Of a DNA stretch of 64,000 nt, positions 29,341-40,468 are shown one piece after another. The position numbers and the translations under genes are program-made. Each line of letters starts with the position of its first letter. Positions within the stretch are counted from its first letter, which is position 1. The notes beneath the pieces were generated by a model. The model saw nothing but the letters and a program-made list of their open reading frames with translations. It searched no databases and was not told the DNA's origin. The stretch lies in assembly GCF_034006335.1 (NCBI RefSeq), contig NZ_JAWDIQ010000001.1. One strand, given 5' to 3'. The DNA is from Paracerasibacillus soli. Lineage in GTDB: Bacteria > Bacillota > Bacilli > Bacillales > Amphibacillaceae.

Positions 29341-30005
29341 ATGAAACGTGAATTTGCTGTTATAGGACTTGGCCGTTTTGGAGGTAGCATCTGTCAAGCA
29401 CTTAGTCGTGAAGGAATGGATGTTTTGGCAATAGATTTAAATGAAGATCGTGTGAATGAATATAAAAATATTGCATCCCATGCGGTAATTGCGGACACAA
29501 CAGATGAGTCAACATTAAAAGAACTAGGTATTAAAAATATTGATCATGTTATCGTTGCGATTGGCGATAATATTCAAGCGAGTATTTTAACTACAGTCAT
29601 TTTGGCTGATCTTGGTGTTAAGAAAATTACAGTTAAAGCAAATAATGATTATCACGAAAAAATATTAAATAAAATTGGAGCGCATCATGTTGTGCATCCG
29701 GAACGTGACATGGGACGAAGAATTGCGCATAGTATCATATCTAATAATATTTTAGATTATCTAGAGTTGTCAGAGGATCATAGTATTGTGGAAGTTAAAG
29801 CAGGGAGTAAGATGATTGGCAAGTCACTTGTTGATTTAGACATTCGTGCGAATTATGGCTGTAACGTTGTAGCGATTAAGCAGGGTAGTAATATTAATGT
29901 GTCTCCGCTAGCTGAGGAGTTATTAAAAAAGATGATATACTCATTGTCATCGGTGCGGATAAAGACATTTCTAGATTTGAAAAATACTTAGTTATCGATG
30001 ATTAA
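29341..30005 (+). CDS. ktrC: KtrC, cytosolic RCK gating subunit of Ktr potassium channel (frameshifted)
   Basis: About 221 residues. RCK_N Rossmann domain with GLGRFGGSI and the acidic end of strand 2 (IDLNEDR), then RCK_C domain from about residue 135, the part that binds c-di-AMP in Ktr proteins. One A is missing in the run near 29930; repaired end reads KDDILIVIGADKDISRF. The channel subunit is at 15301. Lies next to rnjA as in B. subtilis. Confidence 0.92.
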
Positions 30006-30071
30006 ATATCACGCTCTAAGCTGACTAGACAGTTGATTGTATTGTGGAAAAGCTATTATGAAGAAGACAGT

Positions 30072-30114
30072 AAAAAAACAAGCGATAATCATTCTTTTCG
30101 CTTGTTTTTTATTT
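30072..30114. terminator. Two-way terminator between ktrC and rnjA
   Basis: AAAACAAGCGA / TCGCTTGTTTT with T or A runs on both sides. Confidence 0.85.
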
Positions 30115-30135
30115 TGAAAAATATGAAGTTATGCC

Positions 30136-31801
30136 TTATACTTCCATAATAATTGGTAATATCATTGGACGACGTTTTGTTTTTTCATAAAGAAATGGTG
30201 CTATTGTATCCGTTATTTCATTTTTAATTTCGGACCATTGAGTAGTTTTGCGCTTCATAATTTTGTTTAAATGGACTGAAACAAGACTTTGTGCTTCATT
30301 AATTAAGTCCTCAGATTCTCGCATATAAACAAAACCACGCGATATAATATCAGGGCCTGCAGCTACTTTGAATTCAGCCATATTTATACTTACAACAACA
30401 ATTACTAATCCTTCTTCAGATAGTATGCGGCGGTCACGGAGTACAATATTACCAATGTCTCCAACCCCACTACCGTCAACATAAACGGAACCTGAAGGAA
30501 TTTTACCTGCAAGCATAGCACTGTCCGCGCTTAAAGCAAGTACATCTCCATTATCCATAATAAAACTATTAGAAGGATCAACATCACATGCAACAGCCAA
30601 TTTAGTATGTTCCTTTAACATGCGATATTCACCATGAATTGGCATGAAGAATCTTGGTTGCATTAAGCGCAGCATAAGTTTTTGTTCTTCTTGACTGCCA
30701 TGACCAGATGTGTGAATATCACTTAGTTTATGGTGAATGACTTCTGCGCCAGCACGATACAAACTATCTATAATCCGACTAACACTAATTGTATTCCCTG
30801 GGATTGGTGAAGAAGAAAATACAACTGTGTCACCAGGAATAATTTGAATTTGTCGATGTGTACCATTTGCAATTCGAGATAGTGCTGCCATTGGTTCACC
30901 TTGAGAGCCAGTACAAAGGATTGTTACCTTATTTGCAGGTAATTGATTAATTTGATTCGGCTCAATAAACGTATTTTTAGGAGCTTGAATATAGCCTAGT
31001 TCTTGTCCAAGATTTATGGCAGATTCCATACTGCGTCCGAAGACAGCGATTTTTCGATCACTTTTTACAGCTGCTTCTACTACTTGTTGTAAACGGTATA
31101 TATTAGAAGCAAAAGTTGCAAAAATTAAGCGTCCTTCAATACGATTAAAAATGTCGTTTATTGTTTCGCCAACTACCTTTCTGACATTGTAAAACCAGGT
31201 ACTTCACTGTTTGTACTATCAGAAAGTAAGCAAAGTACGCCTTCTTTTCCAATTTCAGCCATCTTTGTTAAGTTAGCAGGTTCTCCTACAGGTGTAAAGT
31301 CAAATTTAAAATCTCCAGTATGAACAATATTACCCGGAGGGTTTTTACAACAATTCCATATGAGTCTGGAATACTATGTGTCGTACGGTAAAAACTTACT
31401 GATGTTTTGCGGAATTTAATCACATCATCTTCTTGAATGGTAATTAATTTTGCTTTTCGAAGTAAGCCGTGTTCTTCGAGTTTATTTCGTATTAAGCCAA
31501 TTGCGAGTTTACCAGCATATATCGGCACATTTATTTCACGCAATAGGTAAGGGATACCACCGATATGGTCCTCGTGCCCATGTGTTATAAATAGACCTTT
31601 AATTTTATCTTGATTTTGAATGATGTAGGTATAATCTGGAATAACATAGTCAATTCCTAGTAATTCATTTTCCGGAAACTTAATACCAGCGTCAATTAAA
31701 ATAATTTCATCTTGGAATTGTACACCGTACGTGTTTTTTCCGATTTCACCTAAGCCACCTAGAGCGAATACAGCAGTTTGGTCGTTTTTTACAAATTTCA
31801 T
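30136..31801 (-). CDS. rnjA: Ribonuclease J1 (frameshifts)
   Basis: Metallo-beta-lactamase/beta-CASP nuclease, about 555 residues, with 5'-3' exo- and endonuclease activity in mRNA turnover and 16S rRNA maturation. Zinc motif FITHGHEDHIGG near residue 75; beta-CASP blocks CTGSQGEPMAAL, FSSSPIPGN and DIHTSGHGSQEE; IHGEYRML. Shifts near 31340 and 31185. Follows rpoY by 3 bases, forming the conserved rpoY-rnjA operon. Confidence 0.93.
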
Positions 31802-31804
31802 CGC

Positions 31805-32014
31805 TTAAATAGACTCCAATTTAAAATGCTCAGATTGTTTTTCATATGCTAAATGTGCTTCATCTAATGGCTGGATAAATTCAATGTTGTAAGGACGATC
31901 TGCTAATTTATTACGAACGTCTCTTTCTGATTCGGCTTCCACGTAAATTGCGTGTGTTCGTTCACGTACTGGTATTTCACTTTGATTCTCCTGATATAAT
32001 ACTTTGTATATCAC
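31805..32014 (-). CDS. rpoY: RNA polymerase epsilon subunit RpoY
   Basis: 69 residues from GTG 32014 (VIYKVLYQENQSEIPVRERT), preceded by AAGGAG. The longer reading to 32068 lacks a ribosome site and would exceed the normal length. Small RNAP subunit of Firmicutes. Co-transcribed with rnjA. Confidence 0.92.
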   Translation of the reverse strand: MIYKVLYQENQSEIPVRERTHAIYVEAESERDVRNKLADRPYNIEFIQPLDEAHLAYEKQSEHFKLESI

Positions 32015-32164
32015 ATTATCTCTCCTTGCTTTCTTTAAAATTATATACATAAAAAGTTTATTCCGCATTTAGACACAAATTTCCATTCACTTTATTGCTA
32101 ATATCACGTAATTAAAATTGTTCAATAAGAGAATAATATCACACCTGATATGAAGGTCAAAACT

Positions 32165-32284
32165 TTAATCAATATCTGTAGTATTAGAATGGTTTACTTT
32201 ATTTCGGTATGTTGTAGGTACACGTCCTTGACCTAATACATCTTTCAATCGTTTTTTTAGCTTTTCTTTCAAACGCTTTAGCAT
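32165..32284 (-). CDS. 39-residue basic peptide, unknown
   Basis: MLKRLKEKLKKRLKDVLGQG, then VPTTYRNKVNHSNTTDID. Strong ribosome site GAGAGGAG 8 bases before ATG. The N-terminal half is a strongly basic amphipathic helix, suggesting nucleic-acid, ribosome or membrane contact. Lies upstream of rpoY in the same direction. Not recognised. Confidence 0.55.
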   Translation of the reverse strand: MLKRLKEKLKKRLKDVLGQGRVPTTYRNKVNHSNTTDID

Positions 32285-32556
32285 AGTGATGTCTCCTCTC
32301 ATTAGATTCAGAAAAGCGTAAAACGTAAATTACCGATCCAATCCCACTTATCTATATTATAATATGCTTTTAAAAATAATTAAATAGATATATGCTCATT
32401 ATGATTAAAAAAGAAGCGTAACAAACCCGATAAATGTACTTCTTATTATTTACATGATACAGTTATGATAACAATTAATTTTATTCGTCGTTATTATAAT
32501 ATACTTTTTGTAATGTAGACGAACTTATGCATAACAGAAAATGGGGAGTCACTATC

Positions 32557-33326
32557 GTGAAGCCAATCGTCTTTTTTGATATTGATGGAACTTTGTTGGA
32601 CGAAAATAAGGAAATTCCGGTCACAACAAAACAAGCAGTTAAGCAACTAAAAAGCAACGGTGTTTATGTAGCAATTGCTACAGGGAGAGCGCCTTATTTC
32701 TTCGAAGATATTCGTGAGGAATTAGAAATCGATACGTATGTAAGCTGTAACGGACAATTCGTTGTTTTTGAAGGAGAAACAATTTATGAGCATCCACTGC
32801 ATCGTGGTCAATTAAAGCAACTATATGAAGAAACAGATAAGGATGGTATACCGCTTGTTTTCATGCAGGAAAAAGAAATGTTTGCAACAGTAGGTGGTCA
32901 TCCGTACATAGAAAATAGTTTACATGAATTAGGTATTGCATATCCAAGTGTTGAATCCAATCTAGCGGGACTTGGCGAAACGTATCAAGGATTGATGTTT
33001 TGTAAGGAAGGGGAAGAGAAAAAGTATGCTGATAAATATTCAGACTTTACATTTCTTCGCTGGCATGAATTAGCCCTTGATATCTTACCAAAAGGTAATT
33101 CAAAAGCAGTTGGGGTACAAAAGGTCCTTGAAAAAAGTGGATTTAATAAGGTGGAATCATTCGCTTTTGGAGACGGTCAAATGACATTGAAATGCTGCAG
33201 AAAGTTGGCTATGGCATTGCGATGGGGAATGCAAAAGAAGAGTTGAAAATGGTTGCAGATTTTATTACGGCACCTGTAAGTAATGACGGCATTTTTCATG
33301 GCCTTAGACATGCTAAACTAATATAA
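32557..33326 (+). CDS. ykrA: HAD-superfamily Cof-type phosphatase YkrA (frameshifted)
   Basis: HAD IIB phosphatase of about 257 residues. Motif I FFDIDGTLLDE, motif II ATGRAP, motif III lysine in PKGNSKAVG, and motif IV FGDGQNDIEML, restored by adding one A near 33182. Acts on small phosphorylated metabolites; exact substrate unknown. GTG 32557 chosen, since GGGGAG lies 9 bases upstream. Ends within the palindromic element copy 4. Confidence 0.88.
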
Positions 33327-33387
33327 GAGGTCAGTCCCCTCAAATGTAGTAGTTGAGGGGCTGACCTTTTTGTTTTGTACTTGCCTC
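33327..33387. repeat. Dispersed palindromic element, copy 4, as terminator
   Basis: GGTCAGTCCCCTCAA / TTGAGGGGCTGACC with 9-base loop, then TTTTTGTTTT and a closing TGCCTC. Lies between ykrA and def, which converge. Confidence 0.8.
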
Positions 33388-33407
33388 ATGATGCTACTTA
33401 ACAGGGA

Positions 33408-33961
33408 TTAAAATTCAATTTCCTTTGCACCTTCAGGAATGAAAAATGGATTGTCTTTATTAATATGATCATAAAACATAACACCGTTTAAATGATCAAT
33501 TTCATGTTGGAATACGATAGCTGCATAATCTTTTAAGCGTAATTTAACAGGGTTACCATTCAAGTCAACAGCAGTTATGGTAATTCTTGCATATCTTGGG
33601 ACGTAGCCATCAACCTGTCGATCAACAGATAAACACCCCTCGCCCCCGCCGAGAAAAGCTAATTGAACAGAATGACTATTATTTTAGGATTAAAAAGTCC
33701 ATAACTGTATATTTTACCTTTGCTATCTTCAAAGTGAACAGCAATCATTCGTTTTGAAATGCCTAACTGTGGTGCTGCTAGACCAACACCAGGGCGCAAA
33801 TTATATTTTTTACTTAGCTCGTCATCTTGGCTGTTTTTAACAAATGTCAACATTTTATTTAATACATCTAATTCTTCCTCAGTTGGTGGTAATGTAACAA
33901 CTTTTGCAATTTCACGCAAGGTAGGATTTCCCTCGCGCACAACTTCTTTCATCGTAATCAT
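33408..33961 (-). CDS. def: Peptide deformylase (type 2; frameshifted)
   Basis: Removes the formyl group from nascent proteins. Motif 1 GVGLAAPQLG, motif 2 EGCLSV with the metal-binding Cys, motif 3 HEIDHLNG with both His ligands and Glu. A missing A near 33672 splits the frame. Repaired length about 184 residues, as Bacillus DefB/YkrB. GGAGTGAG precedes ATG 33961. Confidence 0.93.
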
Positions 33962-34124
33962 CTATCTCACTCCATCTATATTTAACAAGTATTTACCTAT
34001 TTTAACATAAATAATTAAATTAAATCATACGATAACTATCGGACAACTTATAAATTTCTCTTTAAAACGTTTTGTATTATGCTATACTAATTTACATATG
34101 TGAAAGAAAGATAGGGGAAACGTT

Positions 34125-34784
34125 ATGAAAGTGAAGAAAATCCACTTTTTCCTAATCTTTTGTTTACTATTTATTCTATCCGGTTGTGGGGAATCTGTTC
34201 AGGAACAAATTTATAATCATCTGGAAGAAGCGGTAACATTAGAAAAGGATTTGAAAATCAACAAAATACACTAACAAAATTAGAAAACAAGGAACAGGCT
34301 ATTTATAATGAGTTAATTGATCTTCCGATGGATGAGTTTGATGAGATTAAAAAATTATCTAAAGAAGCGCATGATGTCATTAAGGAACGTAAGGAAAAAA
34401 TTACAGAGGAAAAAAGTAGTATCGATGCATCACGCGAGGAGTTTAAGAAAGTGAAACAATTAATCGCGGACTTAAAAGAGGAAAAGGCGAAAAAAAGTTG
34501 CGAATAACATGTATCAAAAAATGTTAGAACGTTATGATGCTTACGATACGTTTAATAAAGAGTATGTACAATCTCTACAACTTGAAGAGAAATTATATGA
34601 TATTTTAATTGATAAAGATTCCTCGCAAGAACAGTTAGCGGAACATCTTGATAAACTAAATAATAGTTATGTAAAAATTATAGAGGCAAATGAACAATTT
34701 AACCAGTTTACAAACGAATATAACGATTTAAAGAAGAATTTTTACAAAGAGGCAGAACTAAACGTAAAGTATGAGGATGAATAA
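34125..34784 (+). CDS. ykyA: YkyA-like cell-wall-binding lipoprotein (frameshifts)
   Basis: About 220 residues. Signal with lipobox LSGCG, then a long charged coiled-coil-like body (LIADLKEEKAKK and DLKKNFYKEAE). Compensating shifts near 34245 and 34497. The ortholog lies at this place, between def and pdhA, in B. subtilis. Role unknown. Ribosome site AGGGGAAA. Confidence 0.82.
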
Positions 34785-34795
34785 TCTCTAATTCT

Positions 34796-34834
34796 AAGGA
34801 TGATTTCTATTTATAAAGAAATCATCCTTTTTAT
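34796..34834 (+). terminator. Terminator after ykyA
   Basis: AAGGATGATTTCT / AGAAATCATCCTT, 8-base loop, TTTTA. Confidence 0.88.
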
Positions 34835-34918
34835 GTTTCGTTAAAAATCTGTTTCTATTACAGTGTTAATTTAAGTATAACAGATTAGGACAGTTCGGAC
34901 GAAGGGGAAGCAATTATA

Positions 34919-34932
34919 TGTAAACGTTTACT
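34919..34932. promoter_or_regulatory. CcpA cre site upstream of the pdh operon
   Basis: TGTAAACGTTTACT matches 13 of 14 positions of the catabolite-responsive element TGWAANCGNTNWCA and is nearly palindromic. It lies about 230 bases before pdhA in the 329-base spacer, so it may control pdh transcription according to carbon supply. Confidence 0.6.
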
Positions 34933-35164
34933 AGTAATAAAATTATAATACAAACTATTTGACCAACATCACCTATGTGAGATATTATTTATTTATACTT
35001 ACATTGTACTAATATTTTTCGTGTTGATTATATAACAGAGACAAAGAAAAACTGAAATGATTCATAACCATTCAACAAGGGAAACGATACAATGTGTACA
35101 GATTTTTATGCAAGTTGGGAAGGCTATTAATGAATAATGGATAGAAAGGAAGAGGTGACCGATT

Positions 35165-36243
35165 TTGAAACACGTATTAGAGTGTTGAAAGTCAGTTCGA
35201 AATGTTCCAGATTCTGAATGAAGATGGAAAAGTTGTCAATAAGGATGATATGCCTGATTTGTCTGATGAGGAATTAAAAGAGCTCATGAGAAGAATGGTT
35301 TATACGAGAGTGCTTGATCAGCGATCTATCGCGCTTAATCGTCAAGGACGTTTAGGTTTCTATGCTCCTACAGCTGGACAAGAAGCATCACAAATTGCAA
35401 GTCATTTTGCTCTAGAAAAAGAGGATTATTTATTACCAGCATATCGTGATGTGCCACAAATGATTTGGCATGGTCTTCCATTATATCAAGCATTTTTATT
35501 TTCAAGAGGACATTTTCACGGTAACCAAATGCCAGAAGGTGTTCACACATTAAGCCCGCAAATTATTATCGGTGCACAGTATATCCAAGCAGCAGGAGTA
35601 GGCCTTGGTATGAAAATGCGTGGTAAAAAAGCTGTTGCAGTTACGTATACAGGTGACGGTGGAACATCACAAGGTGATTTTTATGAAGGACTTAACTTTG
35701 CTGGCGTATACGATGCAAACTGTATTTTTATTGTTCAAAATAATGGTTTTGCCATTTCAGTACCTCGTGATAAACAAACAGCTGCTAAAACATTAGCACA
35801 AAAGGCTGTTGCTGTTGGTATTGAAGGAATTCAAGTTGATGGAATGGATCCGTTAGCAGTATATGCAGTTACAAAACATGCACGTGAACGCGCAATTAAT
35901 GGAGAAGGACCAACACTAATTGAAACATTAACATATCGTTATGGTCCACATACAATGGCTGGGGACGACCCTACACGTTACCGTACATCTGACTTAGATT
36001 CAGAGTGGGAGAAAAAGATCCGCTTGTACGATTCCGTAAATTCCTAGAAGCTAAAAAGTTGTGGTCAGAGGAAGAGGAAAATAAAGTAATTGAAGATGCA
36101 AAAGAAGACATTAAAAATGCGATAAAGAAGCGGATAAACATCCTAAGCAAAAAGTTACAGATCTTATCGCAAACATGTTTGAAGAACTTCCAGCGAATTT
36201 AAAAGAGCAAATGGAAGAATATAAAGAAAAGGAGTCGAAGTAA
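35165..36243 (+). CDS. pdhA: Pyruvate dehydrogenase E1 alpha (frameshifts)
   Basis: Thiamine-diphosphate enzyme decarboxylating pyruvate with PdhB. ThDP-binding motif GDGGTSQGDFYEGLNFAG ending in NN is intact; phosphorylation-loop region RYGPHTMAGDDPTRYR present. TTG start at 35165 follows GGAAGAGGTGA; N-terminal frame joins at ESQFEMFQILNED. Shifts near 35186, 36015 and 36130. About 361 residues. First gene of the operon; pdhB starts 3 bases after its stop. Confidence 0.92.
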
Positions 36244-36246
36244 GCT

Positions 36247-37223
36247 ATGGCACAAATGACAATGATTCAAGCGATCACTGATGCACTTCGCACAGAGCTT
36301 AAAAATGATGACAATGTATTAGTGTTCGGTGAAGATGTTGGTAAAAACGGTGGTGTCTTCCGTGCAACTGAAGGGTTGCAAAAAGAATTCGGTGAGGATA
36401 GAGTGTTTGATACGCCACTTGCTGAATCAGCCATTGGTGGACTTTCAATTGGTTTAGCGTTAGAAGGATATCGTCCAGTGCCAGAAATTCAATTCTTTGG
36501 CTTTGTCTATGAAGTAATGGATTCCATTAATGGACAAATGGCTCGGATGCGTTATCGTTCAGGTAATACAAAAACATCACCAATTACGATCCGTTCCCCG
36601 TTTGGCGGAGGTGTACATACACCAGAATTGCATGCGGACTCATTGGAAGGTCTTATTGCGCAACAACCGGGTGTGAAAGTTGTTATTCCATCGACTCCTT
36701 ATGATGCAAAAGGATTACTTATTGCTTCTATTCGTGATAATGATCCAGTTGTATTTTTAGAACATATGAAATTATATCGTTCTTTCCGTGGGGAAGTACC
36801 TGAAGGTGAATATACTATTGAATTAGGTAAAGCGGACATTAAACGTGAAGGAAAAGATGTCACGTTAATTGCTTACGGTGCAATGGTGCATACTTGTCTA
36901 AAAGCTGCGGAAGAACTTGAAAAGAATAATGTTAGTGCAGAAGTGATTGATTTACGTACAGTTTCTCCAGTTGATTATGAACAATCATTGAATCTGTGAA
37001 GAAAACAAACCGTGTTGTCGTTGTACAAGAAGCACAACGTCAAGCAGGAGTTGCGTCAAATATTGCAGCAGAAATCCAGGAAAGAGCAATTTTACACTTG
37101 GAAGCACCAGTATTACGTGTTACTGCACCTGATACGGTATATCCTTTCTCAGAAGCAGAAGAAGTATGGCTTCCAAATCATCAAGATGTAATTGATAAAG
37201 TAAATAGCGTAATGAACTTTTAA
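36247..37223 (+). CDS. pdhB: Pyruvate dehydrogenase E1 beta (frameshifted)
   Basis: About 325 residues: N-terminal EDVGKNGGVFRATEGLQ, FDTPLAESAIGG, the central transketolase-like domain and C-terminal VVVVQEAQRQAGVASNIAAE. Forms the alpha2beta2 E1 with PdhA. One A missing near 36983. Ribosome site AAAGGAG within the end of pdhA. Confidence 0.94.
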
Positions 37224-37246
37224 AATGTAGTAGGAGGTAAAATGTT

Positions 37247-38811
37247 ATGGCATTTGAATTTAAATTGCCGGATATCGGTGAAGGAATTCATGAAGGTGAA
37301 CTTGTCAAATGGTTCGTGAAAGTTGGCGATGAAGTGAAAGAAGACGACCCACTATGCGAAGTTCAAAATGATAAAGCGGTTGTAGAAATTCCTTCCCCAG
37401 TAGATGGAACTGTTAAAAAGATTTACTTTGAGGAAGGCTCAATTGCAACAGTAGGTGAAACATTAATTTCATTTGATGCAGAAGGATATGAATCTGCTGA
37501 AACGGAAGAAGCACCAGCATCTTCATCTGCTCCAACGGCAAAAAGCGCATTTGAATTTAAATTACCAGATATTGGTGAAGGAATTCATGAAGGTGAGCTT
37601 GTCAAATGGTTCGTGAAAGTTGGAGATGAAGTAAAAGAAGATGATCCACTATGCGAAGTTCAAAATGATAAAGCAGTTGTAGAAATTCCTTCTCCAGTAG
37701 ATGGAACAGTGACAAAAATCTACTTTGAAGAAGGTTCAGTTGCAACAGTAGGTGAAACATTAATTGCTTTTGATGCAGAAGGATATGTTTCAGACCAAGC
37801 AGAAACTTCGGCACCAACGGAAGAAAAAAATGTTGCCCAGGTAAGCAAACTGCTCCTGTGCAAGAGGAAAATACTGGCGAAAAGAAATTGATAATTGCAA
37901 TGCCTTCTGTTCGCAAATATGCACGTGAAAAGAATGTGAATATACAACAAGTAACTGGTTCTGGAGATAATGGTCGTATATTAAGAGACGATATTGATCG
38001 TTTTGTTTCTGGTGATCAAGCAGTGGTAACTCCTGCAACTACTGAAGAAAGTAAACCAACTGCTAAACAACAAGCAGCTCCAGTAGAAAAGGCTGTTCCA
38101 ACAGGTACGTATCCTGAAACTCGTGAAAAAATGAGCGGAATTCGTCGTGCTATTGCTAAAGCTATGGTGAACTCGAAACATAAAGCACCTCATGTTACTT
38201 TGATGGATGAAGTTGATGTAACAGAATTAGTATTGCATCGTAAGAAGTTTAAACAAGTTGGTTTGGATCAAGGTATTAAACTCACATATTTACCTTACGT
38301 TGTGAAAGCCATCGTTTCAGCTCTTAAGAGATATCCAATTTTAAATGCTTCAATTGATGATAGCACGGATGAAATTGTGCAAAAGCACTATTACAACATT
38401 GGAATTGCTGCAGATACTGACAAAGGACTCCTTGTACCAGTTGTTAAAGACGCTGATAAAAAATCAATATTCGATATTTCAAAAGAGATTAATGAATTGG
38501 CAGACAAGGCAAGAGATGGTAAACTAACAGCTGAGGAGATGAAGGGTGCATCAAGCACGATTTCAAACATTGGCTCTGCAGGTGGTCAATGGTTTACACC
38601 AGTCATCAATTATCCAGAAGCAGCTATTTTGGGAATTGGTCGTATTGCAGAGAAACCAATCGTGCGTGATGGAGAAATTGTCATTGCTCCAGTTCTTGCT
38701 TTATCGTTAAGCTTTGACCACCGTATCGTAGACGGGGCAACTGCGCAATTGGCTCTAAATCAAATTAAGAGATTGTTAAACGATCCACAATTAATCATGA
38801 TGGAGGCATAA
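37247..38811 (+). CDS. pdhC: Dihydrolipoamide acetyltransferase E2 with two lipoyl domains (frameshifted)
   Basis: About 520 residues. Two tandem lipoyl domains (residues 1-85 and 102-185) share almost the same sequence; the lipoylated Lys is in NDKAVVEIPSP in both. Then a peripheral-subunit-binding domain (MPSVRKYAREKNVN), an A/P/E/K linker and the catalytic domain with active-site SFDHRIVDGA. A shift near 37843 falls in the second linker. B. subtilis E2 has one lipoyl domain; two are seen for example in enterococci. Core of the PDH complex. Confidence 0.92.
37253..37794 (+). repeat. Tandem direct repeat: two lipoyl-domain coding units
   Basis: Units 37253-37497 and 37550-37794, offset 297 bases (99 codons). 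Most DNA differences between the units are synonymous third-position changes; the protein text is nearly the same (GEGIHEGELVKWFVKVGDEV in both). Confidence 0.85.
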
Positions 38812-38815
38812 TACT

Positions 38816-40222
38816 ATGGTAGTAGGGGATTTTCCAATCGAGGTTGATACACTAGTAGTTGGAGCAGGACCAGGTGGCTATGTAGCTGCTATTCGTGCCG
38901 CTCAGCTTGGACAAAAAGTAACAATTGTTGAAAAAGGTTCTTTAGGCGGTGTTTGCTTAAACGTTGGATGTATTCCATCAAAAGCACTCATTCAAGCTGG
39001 TCATCTTACACAACATGCCCAAGGACATGAAGAAATTGGTATTACAACAAAAGGTGTTTCGGTAGATTTTGCTAAGGTCCAAGAGTGGAAAGGGACAGTT
39101 GTAAATAAACTTACCTCAGGTGTAGAAGGTTTACTCAAAGGTAATAAGGTAGATATCGTAAAAGGTGAAGTTTATTTTGTGAATGATCATACTGCAAAAG
39201 TAATGGATGAAAAAAATTCACAAACTTATACGTTTAATAATTGTATTATTGCTACTGGCTCACGTCCAATTGAAATTCCTGGATTTAAATATTCCGACCG
39301 TGTATTGGATTCTACTGGTGCATTGTCACTTAAGGAAGTTCCGAAAAAGATGGTCGTCATTGGTGGAGGCTATATTGGAACGGAATTAGGTTCTTCATAT
39401 GCAAACTTTGGTACTGAAATTGTTATTTTAGAAGGTACAAAGGATATTCTTGGTGGCTTTGAAAAACAAATGACACAGCTTGTGAAGAAAAACCTAAAAG
39501 GCAAAGGTGCTACAATTGTTACAGAAGCCATGGCTAAAGGCGTTGAAGAAACAAAGAATGGCGTAAAGGTTACGTATGAGGCAAAAGGAAAAGAAGAAGT
39601 GGTTGAAGCTGATTATGTACTTGTAACAGTAGGACGTCGTCCAAATACGGATGAACTTGGATTGGAACAAGCAGGAATCGAATTAACAGACAGAGGACTT
39701 ATTAAAATTGATAAACAATGTCGTACAAATGTGAAAAATATTTATGCGATTGGTGACATTGTTCCAGGTCTTCCTCTTGCACATAAAGCTTCTTACGAAG
39801 GTAAAATTGCTGCAGAAGCAATAAGTGGAGAGAAATCTGAAATTGATTATATTGGTATCCCATCTGTTGTATTTTCCAATCCAGAACTCGCATCTGTTGG
39901 TTATACGGAAGCAAGTGCAAAAGAAGCTGGCATTGACGTAAAAGTAGGCCGCTTCCCATTTGCTGCAAATGGAAGAGCACTTTCTTTAAATAATACAGAT
40001 GGATTTATGAAGTTAATTACAAGAAAAGAAGATGGATTAGTAATCGGTGCACAAATTGCTGGTGCAAACGCTAGTGATATGATTTCTGAATTAGCATTAG
40101 CTGTTGAAGCTGGTATGACTGCGGAAGATATTGCTTTAACGATTCACCCTCATCCAAGTTTAGGTGAAATTGCAATGGAAGCGGCAGAAGTAGCGCTAGG
40201 CAAACCAATCCATGTTATGTAA
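38816..40222 (+). CDS. pdhD: Dihydrolipoamide dehydrogenase E3
   Basis: 468 residues, intact. FAD site VGAGPGGYVAAIRAAQLG, redox disulfide GGVCLNVGCIPSK, NAD site VVIGGGYIGTELGS, and C-terminal catalytic His-Glu motif HPHPSLGE. Reoxidises lipoyl groups of PDH and sister complexes. GGAGG lies before the ATG; 4 bases after the pdhC stop. Confidence 0.95.
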   Translation: MVVGDFPIEVDTLVVGAGPGGYVAAIRAAQLGQKVTIVEKGSLGGVCLNVGCIPSKALIQAGHLTQHAQGHEEIGITTKGVSVDFAKVQEWKGTVVNKLTSGVEGLLKGNKVDIVKGEVYFVNDHTAKVMDEKNSQTYTFNNCIIATGSRPIEIPGFKYSDRVLDSTGALSLKEVPKKMVVIGGGYIGTELGSSYANFGTEIVILEGTKDILGGFEKQMTQLVKKNLKGKGATIVTEAMAKGVEETKNGVKVTYEAKGKEEVVEADYVLVTVGRRPNTDELGLEQAGIELTDRGLIKIDKQCRTNVKNIYAIGDIVPGLPLAHKASYEGKIAAEAISGEKSEIDYIGIPSVVFSNPELASVGYTEASAKEAGIDVKVGRFPFAANGRALSLNNTDGFMKLITRKEDGLVIGAQIAGANASDMISELALAVEAGMTAEDIALTIHPHPSLGEIAMEAAEVALGKPIHVM

Positions 40223-40254
40223 TAGAAGAACGATTATTTAAATGAAGAAAGAGA

Positions 40255-40293
40255 AGAGAAGCTATGATACACATCACATAGCTTCTCTTTTTG
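40255..40293 (+). terminator. Terminator of the pdh operon
   Basis: AGAGAAGCTATG / CATAGCTTCTCT, 10-base loop, TTTTTG. Confidence 0.88.
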
Positions 40294-40380
40294 TATCTTT
40301 TAAATGAAACGGCAAGACAGCGGCTCTACGTCAAATGACGTTAGTATTGAATTTTAGTCGATTTTAAAATGTATTTGGAC

Positions 40381-40423
40381 ATCACACTCTAGGAAAGTTA
40401 TGCTACCCTAGCGTGTGATTTTA
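40381..40423. other. Hairpin of unknown role
   Basis: ATCACACTCTAGG / CCTAGCGTGTGAT with one mismatch, 13-base loop and TTTAT tail. It is the second hairpin after pdhD and has no gene of its own before it. Confidence 0.45.
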
Positions 40424-40468
40424 TAAATCATTTTCATAAACATCATCCCACAATACTAGTTGTCCGTA

